From contig JAACJM010000072.1 in the NCBI GenBank assembly GCA_013368315.1, positions 248,001 through 312,000 of the forward strand: a DNA stretch of 64,000 nt, written 5' to 3'. Below are positions 1-11,546 of this stretch, in pieces. Source of the DNA: Tetrapyrgos nigripes. Taxonomy: Eukaryota > Basidiomycota > Agaricomycetes > Agaricales > Campanellaceae. A model generated the notes under the pieces. The model ran no database searches and had not been told where the DNA came from. It worked only from the letters and a program-made list of their open reading frames with translations. Within the stretch, counting starts at the first letter, position 1. Each line of letters starts with the position of its first letter. The translations under genes were made by a program, and so were the position numbers.

Positions 1-267
1 GCTATCGTCAGTCAGAATCTTTTCGATGACGGGCATTTGGCCAGCCTGCACCATTCATGGCCGAGTGGTGTTTGCTTGGGCCGGAGGATGAAGGGAAAAG
101 GTCAACCTCATTCTGCCCGAAAGTATGCCGGAGTCGAATCGAAGAATTGCAAGTTGGGGTCGAATTGTCGTCGTCATCGCACCATGACTCAGACGAGTCT
201 CAAACTTGGCCTCAAAAAGTTGATATTATAGTGTCCTAGCAAATAGATGACAAGAAAATCCCAAGAC

Positions 268-2047
268 CTAGGCCTGAGAACTGGGCAAAACAATGCTCCC
301 TCTGCGGCAGGCCCTTAAAATCTCCAGTTCCTCCTTCGTCATCTTCCATGCCGTATTACCGCACCCCTCTTCGTACTGCTCCTCAACATCAAACTGAGAA
401 CTGGGCAAAACAACGCTCCCTCTGCAATAGGCCCTTATAATCTCCAGCTCTTCCTTCACCTTCTTCCATGTTGCATCACTGTGCTCCTCTACGTACCGTT
501 CCTTGACATCAAATTGGCAATCCAATGGTAGGATTCGGCCCATAATCAAGGAAACCACTCTACTCCAGGCAGGGTCAAGGCTCGAGTAGCCGAGATCGAG
601 ATGGTCGAGATGCTTGAAGCTGTTCAGTGTGTCTAGCACCAAATCGGACGAGCCGCTCCCAGCAATGGGGTAGGTTGGGATTATCTGGATTTTGAGGATT
701 CGGAGTTGGACAGCGTGCTCTGCCAGGTTGTGTAAGCCTTTTAGGCTGGGTAAACTGCCAGGAGACTCGTAAGGAAGAGCTTTGAAAACTTTTAGAGAGG
801 GAAGACAGCATCCCAAGAAAGTTAAATCGTCGTCTGTGATGGAGAATCTGATTAGGTCCGTCAGGTCGATTGAAAGAATGCTCCTGCACTGTAAAATTGG
901 ACGGATGGTATTGAAGCCAAGGGGTTCGCGCATGGGGCCAAAGGCAAGATCTTGGAGCTTCGGAAATGTCCCTAACAATCCAAACAGCCTCAGACAGCCT
1001 CTGGCATTCCATGGCTGAACCGAAAACCCAATCAAATTCACGGCTGTCCATTTTGAATATGGTCAGTTCCGGCATCGGATGACCTTCCAGTAGGTTGATA
1101 AGTGCTTGGGCATCACTGTCCGATGCTTCCAGGCGTCGGAGAGATTGAACAGATACAGATTTAGAGGAAGATCGGGAGGTCCGCACGCTAGAGCACGGTA
1201 TCGACTCCAAGTTTGGACAGTACTGTGCGGCTTCCCTGAGAATGACAGAGAAGTCCCAGACATCTTCTGGGCAGCACAGGACCTCGAGCTTCACTAGGCC
1301 GGGAAAAAGGCTGAAGGAGGCGGCTATGGCCTCGACATATACTTGTGGGGTCTCGACTTCATCCCAAAGCTTGGGTGAGAGTGAGGTTAAATGGTGGAAA
1401 CATCTACCTGCTTCTTTCAAAATGGACTGAGTGAAAAGGGATACTAAACTGTAGGCATCGTCCCACTGGATATCGAGTATAAGTGAATCAACCTGCTGGT
1501 GGAAGAATTCGACAAGTATCTCCTCGCATCCTGGATATTCATCATCCACTATCACTTTCAACTGACGGAGATTCGGAAAGAGAATGAATGACGAGTCTGG
1601 CCGGATGTACAACATCGTATTCAAGAGGAAGATAATTCCCGAAACCGAGAACGAGTTCGCGCACTCGTTCACTGTAGATCCTGACTCGCCCCCAAGCGGC
1701 TGAGTCGGGCGGGTTCTCAAAGACCTAAAAAAAGAAGGCAGTCAAAACTCTAGGTTGTACACTTGATAGGAAGTCAGAACTACCAAAAAGAAACGTACCA
1801 GCATTTTATCTTTGTAATTCCTAGGGTTCCTCCTCTTTATAGTCCCCAAAACCATCGCGATGGGCTCTATGCTGTCGAGACTTTCCCATAACAAGTCCAG
1901 GGCGTCATTCTGCCAATCAGAGCAGGCCAAGGCGCAGGAGCGGAGATCACTGCGTCGCTGCTTTGCCGAGGTATCAGAAGATAGTTGAAAAAAGATTTGT
2001 CGACGTAATTCTGGAAGAAACAGCACATCGTGCGCAGAGTTGGCCAT
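268..2047 (-). pseudogene. F-box/LRR-like protein, copy 1, broken by frameshifts
   Basis: Exon 1 (2047-1799) encodes an N-terminal F-box-like segment (LPELRRQIFFQL, then the ALACSDWQNDALDLLW core). A GT-AG intron (1798-1725) follows. Exon 2 from 1724 starts VFENPPD, as in the intact paralogue at 5.4-7.1 kb. About 30 codons in, near 1630, the reading must change frame to reach the LRR-like region (FILFPNLRQLKV). A 10-bp tandem duplication at 984-1003 shifts it again; copy 2 lacks this duplication. The last part ends at 268. F-box proteins of this Agaricomycete type are thought to be substrate receptors of SCF ubiquitin ligases, but this copy cannot make a full-length product. Homology to copy 2 and to the remnant at 61.2 kb is evident along the whole length. 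Confidence 0.8.
274..513 (-). repeat. Two tandem 120-bp units in the F-box C-terminus
   Basis: Units 274-393 and 394-513 are similar copies with a period of exactly 120 bp. Each encodes a 40-residue segment running from FDVxExY to LPSSQ. The same doubling is present in copy 2 (second unit 119 bp because of a one-base deletion). It is absent from the remnant at 61.2 kb, which has a single unit, so the doubling arose before copies 1 and 2 separated. Confidence 0.85.
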
Positions 2048-2135
2048 CGAGAAATAGAGAGTCAAGTAATATATCGCAGCAAGACGGGAGATGTAGACGC
2101 GCGACGTCGAAAAAGGAAATTCTCGCGGTACTCTT

Positions 2136-2512
2136 CGAACGGGGCTCTTCTGGTCAGACTCTGGGGAGTTCCTATGGTAAATGATGTGGTGCTGCCAGTG
2201 AAGTTTCTGCTAGACATGACCTTACTTACACGCTACACACAGTCCTAGTCAACCATGATGAAGTTGTACTCAATGAGTTGTAAGACATTTCCGGTCGAAG
2301 AAAAGGTGCGTCATTGGAAGTAATGAGAAAATAATTGGATTGCAAAGATAGCAAAGTCTAACTAAGTAGATACAAGCTAGTGATACAAGAAGCAGTAAAG
2401 CACATTATCATAGCCAAAGTACAAACACAGAGTAAAAAACCCAATGAATCGTCATAAAGAATGCCCAAAGTCCGTTAGTGTGAGCAGACCGATACTTTTC
2501 GCAGTCAAACGT
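2136..2512. other. Spacer between F-box copy 1 and lectin A
   Basis: About 380 bp holding the presumed promoter of F-box copy 1 on one side and the 3' flank of lectin A on the other. The similarity to the other inverted-repeat arm stops near 2135. No coding sequence, RNA gene or clear repeat was recognised. Confidence 0.4.
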
Positions 2513-4346
2513 TTAAGCACAGAAAGCAGAGGTGACTGCAGGGATAACGGAGGTGACTGCGGGGATAACAGTGGTACCTGCTGGAATAACAGAGGTGACG
2601 GCGGGAATAACGGAGGTAGTGCCTCCAACCACAGAGGTAGCTGCTGGGATGATAGAGGTGACCTCTGGCGCTACGGAAGTGACAGCAGGAATGATGGAGG
2701 TGGCTGCTTGGATGACAGAGGTGACTTCTGGAATAACAGACGTGACCCCTGGGATAATGGAGGTGGACTCTGGAATAACAGACGTGACTCCGAGAATAAC
2801 AGACGTGACAGCTGGAACAACAGTGGTACCACCGGGAACGTCAATGGTAGATGCGGGAACGACGGTGGTAATTCCTGGGATGATGCTGGTGACTGTAAGA
2901 GTTAGGGTTGCGCCTGATAGTGGGTCAATGCTGGACACTACAGTAACGCTAGTGCCTGGCACACCAACGCTGGTGAAAGCAGGAATAATGCTAGAAGCAT
3001 CTGCAATAGTATTGGTGACTGCAGGAATAATGGAGGTGGTTGCTGGTATGATAGAGGTGACAGCCGCAATAATAGAAGTAATGGCTGGCATCACAGACGT
3101 GACGGCTGGGATAATGGAAGTAGCTGCGGCAATCACAGAAGTGATAGCTGGAATAACTGAGGTGACCGCAGGGATAGTGGAAGTGACTGCTCCAATGACG
3201 GAGGTAGTTCCATCGATCACAGAGGTAACTGCTGGGATAACCGTAGTGCCTCCGACAAGGGAGGTGGTGATTGCTGGAATAACAGTGGTGACAGCGGGAA
3301 TAACAGTGGTAGAAACTATGCAGCTGGCATTGTTAGCGACTCCAGTCGTGGTGGTAATTCCAGTTGCAGTCGTAGCGTTGGAGTTGACCGTAGTCGTAGT
3401 GATCGGAATGGTGGTCGTAACAGTGGTAATTTGACCGCCAGGAAGAGTGACCGCGGTCGTGCCAATCCTTGCAGTGATAGTAACTGTGGTTGGCGCCTGA
3501 GGGTTGACAGTCTGGACTGGCAGGGGTGCAACACCAGCAGGTTGTACGACGACGACGACAGTAGCCACAGGACCAGCAGCAACAGGTTGAGCGGCGGGCT
3601 GAGCGGCAGCAGGAATGGCAATCGGTTGGGTAGCTCCCGACTGAGCAGCAGGTGCCCCAGCAGGGATCGTCGTATTTTGCCAGTTGAATCTTTGGTTGGT
3701 GTTGTACGAGATGCAAGACCAAAGTTGGATCTGAATAAAATATCAGTCAGAGACACACACAATTTGACGAAAAGGCACATACGGGGTTGCCAGGAGTTAG
3801 ATTGGCATCGGCATTGTCCAAGCATCTACCATGTCCAGTCCAAGCAATGTGATTGTCCTGTATGATTTTCGTCAGAACACTTCGAAATACGCGGCGTTAT
3901 GAACAATTACCTGGTACTGGAAAAGCTGGTTGGTATTTCCCTGGAAGCAGGTATAAATCTGCAGCTTTTGACCGTTCGCGTCATTGCCATTGGTGACATC
4001 GAGACACTTGTTGCCATAAATCCTGATGTTTCCGTCGTTGGTGAGCGTCCATTGTGCGTCAGGTCCAGTACAGTTGTTGCTGATGACAACACCAGCATTG
4101 TCGCCGTTGTTGACAGCTCTGATACAGTTACCTAAATGACGACGATTAGATTAACTTCTCAGGCGAAAAAAAAATCGAGTAGAAACTTACCAGGTGTGTT
4201 ACCCAAACTGATTGTACCATTGAAGCTAAAGAACAGACAGACGTCAGTCATGCTGCAGTACGTCGAGTAAAAGCGTTCACTTACACAGTGGTTTGAGCGC
4301 GGGCTGCCAGGGCAAACGCTGTAAGGGTGACGGTGAAGCTCTTCAT
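2513..4346 (-). CDS. Secreted ricin-B (beta-trefoil) lectin with VIPAVTS-type stalk (lectin A)
   Basis: Five exons: 4346-4285, 4225-4191, 4131-3911, 3857-3783 and 3730-2513, giving 536 residues. The start MKSFTVTLTAFALAARAQ is a short signal peptide. The trefoil follows with three Q-x-W type repeats (DAQWTL, NTNQLFQYQ, and a third in exon 5), as in ricin-B lectins that bind galactose-type glycans. After an Ala/Pro/Gln linker comes a long Thr/Ser/Val stalk of 7-residue units (VIPAVTS and variants such as IIPEVTS), ending in FCA. Exon 2 uses the consensus donor GTAAGT, which fixes the LGNTPG junction. All introns are GT-AG and exon lengths match the three paralogues. Probably exported to the wall or outside. 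Sugar specificity cannot be read from the sequence, and no GPI signal is seen. Confidence 0.88.
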
Positions 4347-4418
4347 CTCGTAAGACCAGAATGCTTATGCTGATGTTGTAGTAGCTGAAGCTGACTTTCA
4401 CCCTGCAAAACCCCCTAG

Positions 4419-4517
4419 CTTATATAGGCGAATCAGAGGCTCCTGTATAAGAGAGACCGGACTGCCTCACATCCCCGTCTCGCTCGTTGGTAACTAATGG
4501 GGGCTAGACCCTTCGTC
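4419..4517 (-). promoter_or_regulatory. Lectin A promoter: TATA box and conserved upstream element
   Basis: On the coding strand a TATATAAG box lies at 4426-4419, 73-80 bp before the ATG. The element GACGAAGGGTCTAGCCCC lies at 4517-4499, about 155-170 bp before the ATG. Both are shared with lectin D; the upstream element recurs before lectins B and C. The segment CTATACAGGAGCCTC just upstream of the TATA box is close to the same place in lectin D. Confidence 0.6.
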
Positions 4518-5447
4518 GGTCTCATTGGTCCAATTGACGAGATTGCCCCTGTATCTGTCCTCGCAGCTAAGCTTGAAGTCGCAGTATTGCTCAAAAGGAC
4601 TTGATGAGCGGTCAGCTGTCAACGAGCAGCTCAATCCTGGATGCCTCGTTGACCATGACCCGAGAAATCCTGGAATCAACTTAGGTTCTATATCTCTCTC
4701 TCAAAAAGTCTCTGCGACATACCTTCCTAGGAGCGAGACAAGGACGTCGGGAGCCTCCATACGTCGAAATAGGGTTGTCCGATGTCTTCCGAAGTCGGAG
4801 ACACGCCCTTTTTGCCATGAATGACAGCCAGCATATGAGAAATCTGACCTGAGGCCTTAATTTCGTCTGTCGAGCTTCGTGCACCACAAGGGAGTTTTCA
4901 GAGGACCTGCTTGACTAGGCTGATTGATGAGCCAGTAGGACCGTCGGAGCAAGGATTTCTTGACCAGTGATCATTGTGAATCAGGAAACAACTATAAGAT
5001 GATATTGGTAAGGAAAAAGAGCAATTCAACGGTTAAACACACCATCGCCGACCAGAGCCGCTCCTGCATCATTGTCCGGACATAGCTCAGCACTGACGAC
5101 TTGTAATCGTTCGGAATCGACGTTGAACAATGTCCTAGACCGAAACTCCAGATATCCGTGCATTCATGGTCCTGTACTTTCTTGAGAAGAGAGAGAAGAG
5201 ATCTAGTAGAAGTAAAAATATTCCCACACTGAAAAACTTGCCAAAACCCGCAGATAGGTAACTGAGAGAAACGATCAATGTACATGGGCCATGTAAAACA
5301 AATGTCACCAGTATGAAGCCCGTTTATTCCTGCGGATGACGAGCCTGTACATATGCACAGAGACTGGACCATTCCACTGTCAGCTAAATAGAGAAATAAT
5401 ACTAGTACTGCGTCGGGCGAGCGTCGGGAACCCATAGCTAACTATGG
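4518..5447. other. Unassigned spacer with 3' flank of the intact F-box gene
   Basis: About 930 bp between lectin A and the F-box gene. A 147-codon minus-strand frame (5435-4992) is open but has no recognisable domain and no splice-supported partner exon, so it is not called. Nothing else was recognised. Confidence 0.35.
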
Positions 5448-7139
5448 CTAGGTTTGAGAAGGTAGAGTAACAAATACGCTCTGTGTCCACCAATAAAAGT
5501 CCAAATTATCCAACACCTTCTGCCACGCCGCATCACTACGCACGTTTGCTTCGTGCGTGGCATCATTCCCGTCATCCAAATATTCGGACCTGTTATCCCA
5601 GCTAAACTGACAGTCGAACGGTAGGACATGGCTCAAAATCACCGAGACCGCTCTACTCCAGCTGGGATCGAGACAGGAAAAGCAGAATTCGAGATGCTCG
5701 AGACAGTTGAAGCTGCTCAGTGTGTCCACCTCCAACTCAGTCGAACCGGTGCGATAAATGGGTATAATTTCGATCTCCAAATGTCGTAGATTGACAGCGT
5801 GCTCTGCAAGGTTGATGATTCCTTGCAGAGTAGGTAGAAGTAGCTCTTCATGGTTTTGGTTCAAACCGGCACTCTCTAAAGGACACCATCGTAGATCTTC
5901 TAGTTGTGGCAAGCAGCGTCCGAGAAAGGAGAGGTCGTCATCGATCATGGACATGTTGATGTGCTTCATGTCAATGGAACGAATAGCGCTGCATTGCAGA
6001 AGTGGCCGGATGATATGGAAGGGAAGGCGCTGCTCTACTGTTGGACGAAACGTGAGCTTTTCGAGTTCTGTTAGCGAACCAATTATCCGAAAAAGCTGCT
6101 GGCATTCTGCAAATGTAGCAGATGGTGTCTCGAGATAGTCGGCATAGACTTCCAGATTGCGAAGTTTTAGCATTGGATGGTTTTCGAGCAATGAAACAAC
6201 TCCTCCAACGGCGCTTTCGGGGACACTGAATTTCTTGAGAAACGAAAAGGGAATTATCCCAGTGGAAGGCCGAAAACCACGCATGGCGTAGATATTCAAA
6301 GTTTCTAGGTTTGTGCAGGACCGGGCGATTTCCCTCACCATAAGAGAGGCGTCACAGGAGGCGAGATGGGGAATTGCCAATCCCTTCAGATCAGCAAGAC
6401 GGCTGCACAATGTACCAATCTCTTCCACTAATTTCTGGTCAATGGTAGTGTTGACGAAGTCAAGTCTGAGAGAGGTGAGGTGTGGCGTATGGTCTCTGAT
6501 GGCCTCGAGGATACGGATTGGTAGAATGTGGGGCGACTCGGGATCATTGAAGTCCAGATCGACGCGAAACGACTTGACTTGCTGATGCATAAACTGTATA
6601 AAGAATTCGACAGCCCGAGCCGGAGAAGACTCTGCTTCAATGTCTACGCGCATTCCACGGAGCTTGGGAAAGAAACCGCGGCCCACTGATGAAGGCTGCG
6701 TGTCCGACAACGCCTCCACTATGCAGGAATGTTTCTTCTGTGTATAGTTGATATTCAAGACTCGCACTCGGTGAGAGTACATGGTATGAAAGCGTTCCCA
6801 ATTAGGTGTATCTTCAAACACCTGGCAGAAAGAGAAGGTAGTTACGGCTTCACCATCTTAAAGAACAGCAATTCGGAACCGGGAACGTACTAGCATTTTA
6901 TCATCGGGATTGCTAGTATCTCTCCTCTTTATATGTCCAAAAGCCCGTGCAATAGTCTCTATATCACCAACAGACTTCCACAATATATCAAGAGCATCGT
7001 CTCGCCAATTGCGACAAGCGAGGGCGCAGGCGAGGAGAGACTTCCGTTTTTTACCCCAGCTCTTTGAGGTCAAGTGAGAAAGTATCTCCCGACGCAATTC
7101 CGGTATATTCAGAGTTTGATTCGTGTAGACAGTGCCCAT
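5448..7139 (-). CDS. F-box/LRR-like protein, intact diverged paralogue
   Basis: Exon 1 (7139-6891, 83 codons) and exon 2 (6821-5448, 457 codons) are joined by a 69-nt GT-AG intron (6890-6822), giving 540 residues. The N-terminus carries the F-box-like motif (NIPELRREILSHL, then ALACRNWRDDALDILW). The rest has irregular leucine-rich segments (FFPKLRGMRV, LKKFSVPES) typical of Agaricomycete F-box proteins. By family analogy the F-box would bind Skp1 in an SCF ligase and the C-terminal part would bind a substrate, which is unknown. It has the same intron position as the broken copies at 0.3-2.0 and 14.0-15.8 kb but is clearly diverged. It is the only member of this family in the window with a continuous frame. 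Confidence 0.85.
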
Positions 7140-7991
7140 GAAACGGAAACTGGAAGTGGTAGTGTCTGCAGAAGGAGGCCCGGGCCAGGACCATCAGGAA
7201 TTGAAGCGCGTCGAAGGTTGGAATGAAGCTCGGAACCACTAATCTCCACTAAGTAGTGCGTGTCTCACTTCATTATAATTATTAACTGTCACGAACACTC
7301 CATAGCTCGAAATATATACTAGTCCTAGTAACTATTTATTCGATGTTTCTAGAGACAGACACTGAGCAAAAGACTGGAATGGCTCAAAAGGCAAAAAAAG
7401 TTCCAGCATCGTATATCACTGGCTCTGCGCCCTTTTTTGGGGATGGCCGACAGCTCTAGTCAGTAACGTGTATCTATTGCCAAAGAATTAGAGGTCTATG
7501 GCGTATCATACATCGTTGGTATGTACAAGTTGATCAGGTAACAGCAGGCAGATTATGGGTGCAGTAGTACTAGAACGTAGTCCGCGAAAGTACAGAAAAG
7601 GTTGACAGATTGGACATACTTTTGGGGCATATATATACAAGATACTGCTTTCATGAGCAGGACGCATTTGAAGACTAGATAGCAGCGAATGGTAGTAGAA
7701 GATTAGACTGAAGAAAGGACGGACTGAGTAGGGAAACATACTTTTCATGCAACGTGCTGACGTAGACTAGCGTAGAGATGCTGGTAACGACAGCGAGTAA
7801 ATCCAAGAGAATGTACGATAACGAGGTACCGAAGAGACAGCGAGACAACGATATGATACAGTATAAACAACATTTTGGTTGGATAAAGTCGAAAAGAAGC
7901 ATGACGCTATATGAAAAGGATTATCAGGAATAGTCAGGATGTAAATGAACATTTAGAGCTCACTTCAGGCAGACATAGTTTCGTGAGATCT
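7140..7991. other. F-box promoter and a duplicated non-coding segment
   Basis: The part next to 7140 should hold the F-box promoter. About 7500-7960 is similar to about 24450-25000, sharing stretches such as GAGATGCTGGTA and TATATATACAAGAT. The two copies do not share one long reading frame, so the segment is more likely 3' flank of the small orphan gene than coding. Confidence 0.4.
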
Positions 7992-8568
7992 TCATTGATT
8001 GTCGGGAGCGGGGAAAATGAATTGAGCAGCACGACTCTCCCTAACCTTCATTGGGAGCGCGACGAAGAAGTCCTGATAATTAAAACGACATCAGTCCAGT
8101 CCACAAGAAAGTCATCGTGGGACTCACGAAAACCATGACGTACCAGGGCTGAGGTTCAGGAATATCATGATTCTGCTCATCCTTTCTCGCAAGCAGGGCA
8201 ATCTGAGGATATTTAGCACTAGCTAACGTGGATGTGGATGGTGGACGCACTGCCTCGACAAATTTATCGATATCCTCTTGAGAAATTTGGTGAGGCTACG
8301 GAATGAAGACGTCAGTCTATAACGCGATAGAAGGTGATGCCATACACACTTTGCTATTGACATGAGATGTGTAGCGAGTCCGTTTGTAGGGATGACACTT
8401 GTGGAGGGGACGGTGCATTTCGGGAGGAGTACGAAGCATAAGGTCTCTGGAAGTTGACGGTCTTGACCGCTTTACAACAGGTCTTGTGCGAAGCAGTCGT
8501 CCCACGGCAAAAAGGTAGGTAGAGTCTTTAGATGATTGAGTCAAGGAAGGGCGAGAGTTGGAGGACAT
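7992..8568 (-). CDS. Small orphan protein, copy A
   Basis: Proposed exons 8568-8350, 8295-8251, 8202-8128 and 8072-7992, giving 139 residues, all with GT-AG introns. The start MSSNSRPSLTQSS is followed by STYLFAVGRLLRTR, a basic segment and a C-terminal part with PQPWYVMVF and RESRAAQFIFP. No known domain is recognised. The 48-nt intron 8250-8203 is a multiple of three and free of stops here, so it could also be retained. The paralogue at 25.1-25.7 kb has exons 1 and 4 of the same length and the same 48-nt intron ending in an in-frame TAG, which supports splicing. Conservation of the frame across two diverged copies is the main evidence that it is a real gene. Confidence 0.65.
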
Positions 8569-11546
8569 GACGGAAGGATGAAGTAGAGAGATGAGGGAGG
8601 AAGGGATTGGACGGGTAGAGAGAGAGAATGAAAGTGTGAGATTGGCTTGAGTAAATATGAACAGACAGAACACACCTAAATCTACTTCTCCCTGTTAATC
8701 TCTTCGACACTCCCGAATCCTTTCGTACTGCTGCTCAATGACAACCTCTCTCTAATCTTCTCATGCTCATTACGAGTGCCCCAGAATGAACCGACGCATA
8801 GATGAAATAAGGCCCGATGTCCCCCCAAAACAAAGCAAAGCTGGGAAGTGCATCTCCCATGCAACGCTAGCATAGGATACACCAGTGCCTCCCCGAACTC
8901 CTCGAACGGTTCGAAAAGGACTGGCCCTAGGATACACGGACAGACCGGTGAACGATGACCTGGTGCTTCCGTCCTAACCTGGAAGGTGTTACAGGTCCTG
9001 CCGTACAAGAAGTCGCAACCGACCAGGACATTGCCAGGATCGTCAAACTGCAAGTTGACGTCTCCAGATCACAGGAATCCTTCTACAGCCCATCGGACGA
9101 ATAGATCCTCCTTCATCAAACTGCCTTCAAAACACCAAATCCCCGTTTATGCCCTCTATCGTTGCCCAACTCGCCTCTTTTCCCGAGTACTTCGCCCCCC
9201 CAATCACGTCGGTCACAACATCACGTGGTGTGACGTGTGACGTCTCAAAATGACTCGAAGATTGACGCATGCGCAGATTCGACCTCATCTTCGACGATGA
9301 TGGTAAAAAATTCACTGCAGAGTGTTTGAAAGGCCTCCGAATCTAGCGTGGTGTGCTTCAAGACCAGCATTGCAAGCTCAAGCTCAAGAACGAAGACAAG
9401 AGCAAGCTAGAAGCCCATATCCAAAACAGGACCAGGCTGTAGGACGAAGAACCAGCCTACGATGCAAACCCGACCCCTACACGATCCCTTGTGTGAAACG
9501 GCATATTGAGAGCATCAGCGACATTGTGCTCCGTCAAGACACCTAGAGGACCTTTATGGTCAGAGTCGGCCATTAAGAGTTTGACTGCGACATACCTGTT
9601 CAAACGCCGACTTGTCACCAAAGACCATACGAAAATCGAGTAATTTGATCCGTCTAAGCGACTACCGCCAACAAGGGTGCATGTGCCATGCGGGAGAACA
9701 ACCACGGCTTTGCCATTAGTGCCGAGCTAAACCAAAGATTGCTGGGCGTAAAACACTGGCTAGATGTACAGCACGGAACTAGTTGGAAAAATGTTGGGAT
9801 TGTGTTGCCGTGACAAGCTACTAGCTAGATGTCTCTGGCACTCTGGCGTGTCACGGCGATGAAAAGAATGGGTCGTCGAGGGAGGCGTACTGCTTGAAGC
9901 ACGAACGAGGTGGTATGGATGGCCTCTCCAGGAGACTACGGAACCGGCTGGATTTGGCTGGACGATTCATGGTTCTCGAGAACTGGATAATGATTTGGAC
10001 GGAGGATTCATGGTTCTCCACTGGGGCAGTTTGCTGGATTTTGACTTCCTAGGCTGAAACTATGGGAACAGTGCACCGCCATAGGCAATTTTCGTGTTGA
10101 TTTGGAGGTGTATGGTGAGAAGAAGAGAGACGGTGACTGACGTCGGTGGTGGTTGGAAAGAAAGCGCAGAGCTTGCTTGGCAAACGCTTGCAAATTGGAA
10201 TCTAGCTAAATTTGCAAAACAAATCCTTTTTTGGTCTCCCTTCATCCTTCTGCGAGTCCTCAAGTCTCTGAAATCTGCCTTCAAGGCCTGAGTTTACTCC
10301 CATTTCACCGAAATGCGCAGGAATGAAATCCTGTAGTGACTTTGAGCAAACTGGGCTGTTCTTCTCTCCGGGTTCCTACTTACTGTATCATCTCAAGAAT
10401 TGCGGCTTCAAGTAGTATGGATCAGCGTATAAAACTCTATCCCAGCGGAGCTTGTCGTTATGTCGAAGGCCTAATCGATATGTCCTGGTTGGGTCAGCCA
10501 GAATCACGATAGGTCTACCTTCCGTCAGTAGGTGCGTTATTCTACAGGTTCATTTGGTCTGATTTCAATGCAAGTACTTTGCTTTCAGCTCGACCACACT
10601 TAGCCGCCGATGCTAGTGAGGCTTGCACCCAACACAAAGACGAACTTTACTTCAAGTTCGTCAAAGTTTTCGATATGTGGGACCCTTGGTTGAGCTCAGT
10701 CCAAGTTCAGTCAGCGCCGCTTTCATGGTATCGACGAGACCCTCAGCTGCCCCAACTACGAGTGCACGAAGGTCTACAGTGAGTATTCCTCAAAGCCTTA
10801 TGGTAACAGAATATGCGTGAGTTGTTCAGCTCCAGAATGTCCAGAGCGTGTCTTCCTCGTAGTAACCGATTCGATGGTGCGTCCCTCTTTAGCTCTTTCC
10901 CTGTTGCTTGAGCAATGACCAACGTCTCCCAGTAGATTGGCATATTTGAAGCGTAGTTCTCATCATGTATCATCACAATCCCGAAAACATTCTTCTCCTG
11001 ACCTTCCGAAAAGAAGACGCGTACTACTAGTACCGTGCTGGACAGTCATAAAAATGAATCAGTGTCTCATTTCCTTGCACAATTGACTAGTCGGAGGCCT
11101 AGGGAGACTAATGTAGGCTTCAGATAGCTGTGCCTCGCAACCAAATATTATTACGGCCGGAGAAGTTACAACTCTTCTCGCAGGATGAGCGTTGCAGTGT
11201 TGAACAGGGATTTGCTAATATTCTCTTCACCGGCGCACATCCCGAATAAAGAAAGGAAGTCAAAGAGGATATGGAAGTTGCGGCAATAGAAACAACTGGG
11301 AGACTTCTGGAAAATACAGCATGAACAACAAGTAAAGTACAAGTACGGCCAATCCAGGAAAAAGTCCATTAGCAGACTACATACTAATGTACAACAGTCC
11401 CGTAACGTCGAGAAGAAAAAGTACAGCGTAAAAAATCGTAAATGCGAGCAACAGAAACATGTCATCGGAAACCGGCCACGGTGGTTTGGACGAGAAGAAG
11501 GCCAGCCTCGAGTACTTTAAAGGGGAATAGTCACATTGGTGCCCGC
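8569..11546. other. Three kb without a supported gene
   Basis: Contains the upstream flank of the orphan gene, whose 9150-9440 part is similar to 26270-26590. It also contains a dispersed repeat at about 10060-10160 related to 18100-18200, and the 3' flank of lectin B (11260-11546) related to 21850-22141. Several short frames (10579-10782, 10976-10743) have neither recognisable domains nor convincing splice partners. No RNA gene was recognised. Confidence 0.4.
10060..10165 (+). repeat. Dispersed repeat, copy 1
   Basis: About 100 bp sharing GGGAACAGTGCACC, TGTTGATTTGGAGGTGTA and AAGAAGAGAGACGGT in the same order and strand with 18114-18180. It has no coding potential. It may be a remnant of a transposable element or a promoter piece carried by duplication. 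Confidence 0.55.

Larger units (their letters stand above)
1..2135. repeat. Left arm of a long inverted repeat
   Basis: The first bases of the window are the exact reverse complement of the bases ending at 16034, and the match continues with small differences through the F-box copy to about 2135, which pairs with about 13838. The arm carries an F-box pseudogene and the start of its promoter. The window cuts the arm on the left, so its true length is unknown. The arms differ by scattered substitutions and small indels, so they have been separate for some time and are not an assembly mirror. Confidence 0.85.

Noticed and set aside
575..1720. 381-codon frame in F-box copy 1 as a complete gene
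   Set aside because: Its last third is out of frame with the homologous protein after the 10-bp duplication at 984-1003 and it lacks the F-box exon.
2444..2905. 153-codon plus-strand frame rich in Asn, Gly and Asp over lectin A
   Set aside because: It is the opposite strand of the heptad repeat of lectin A.
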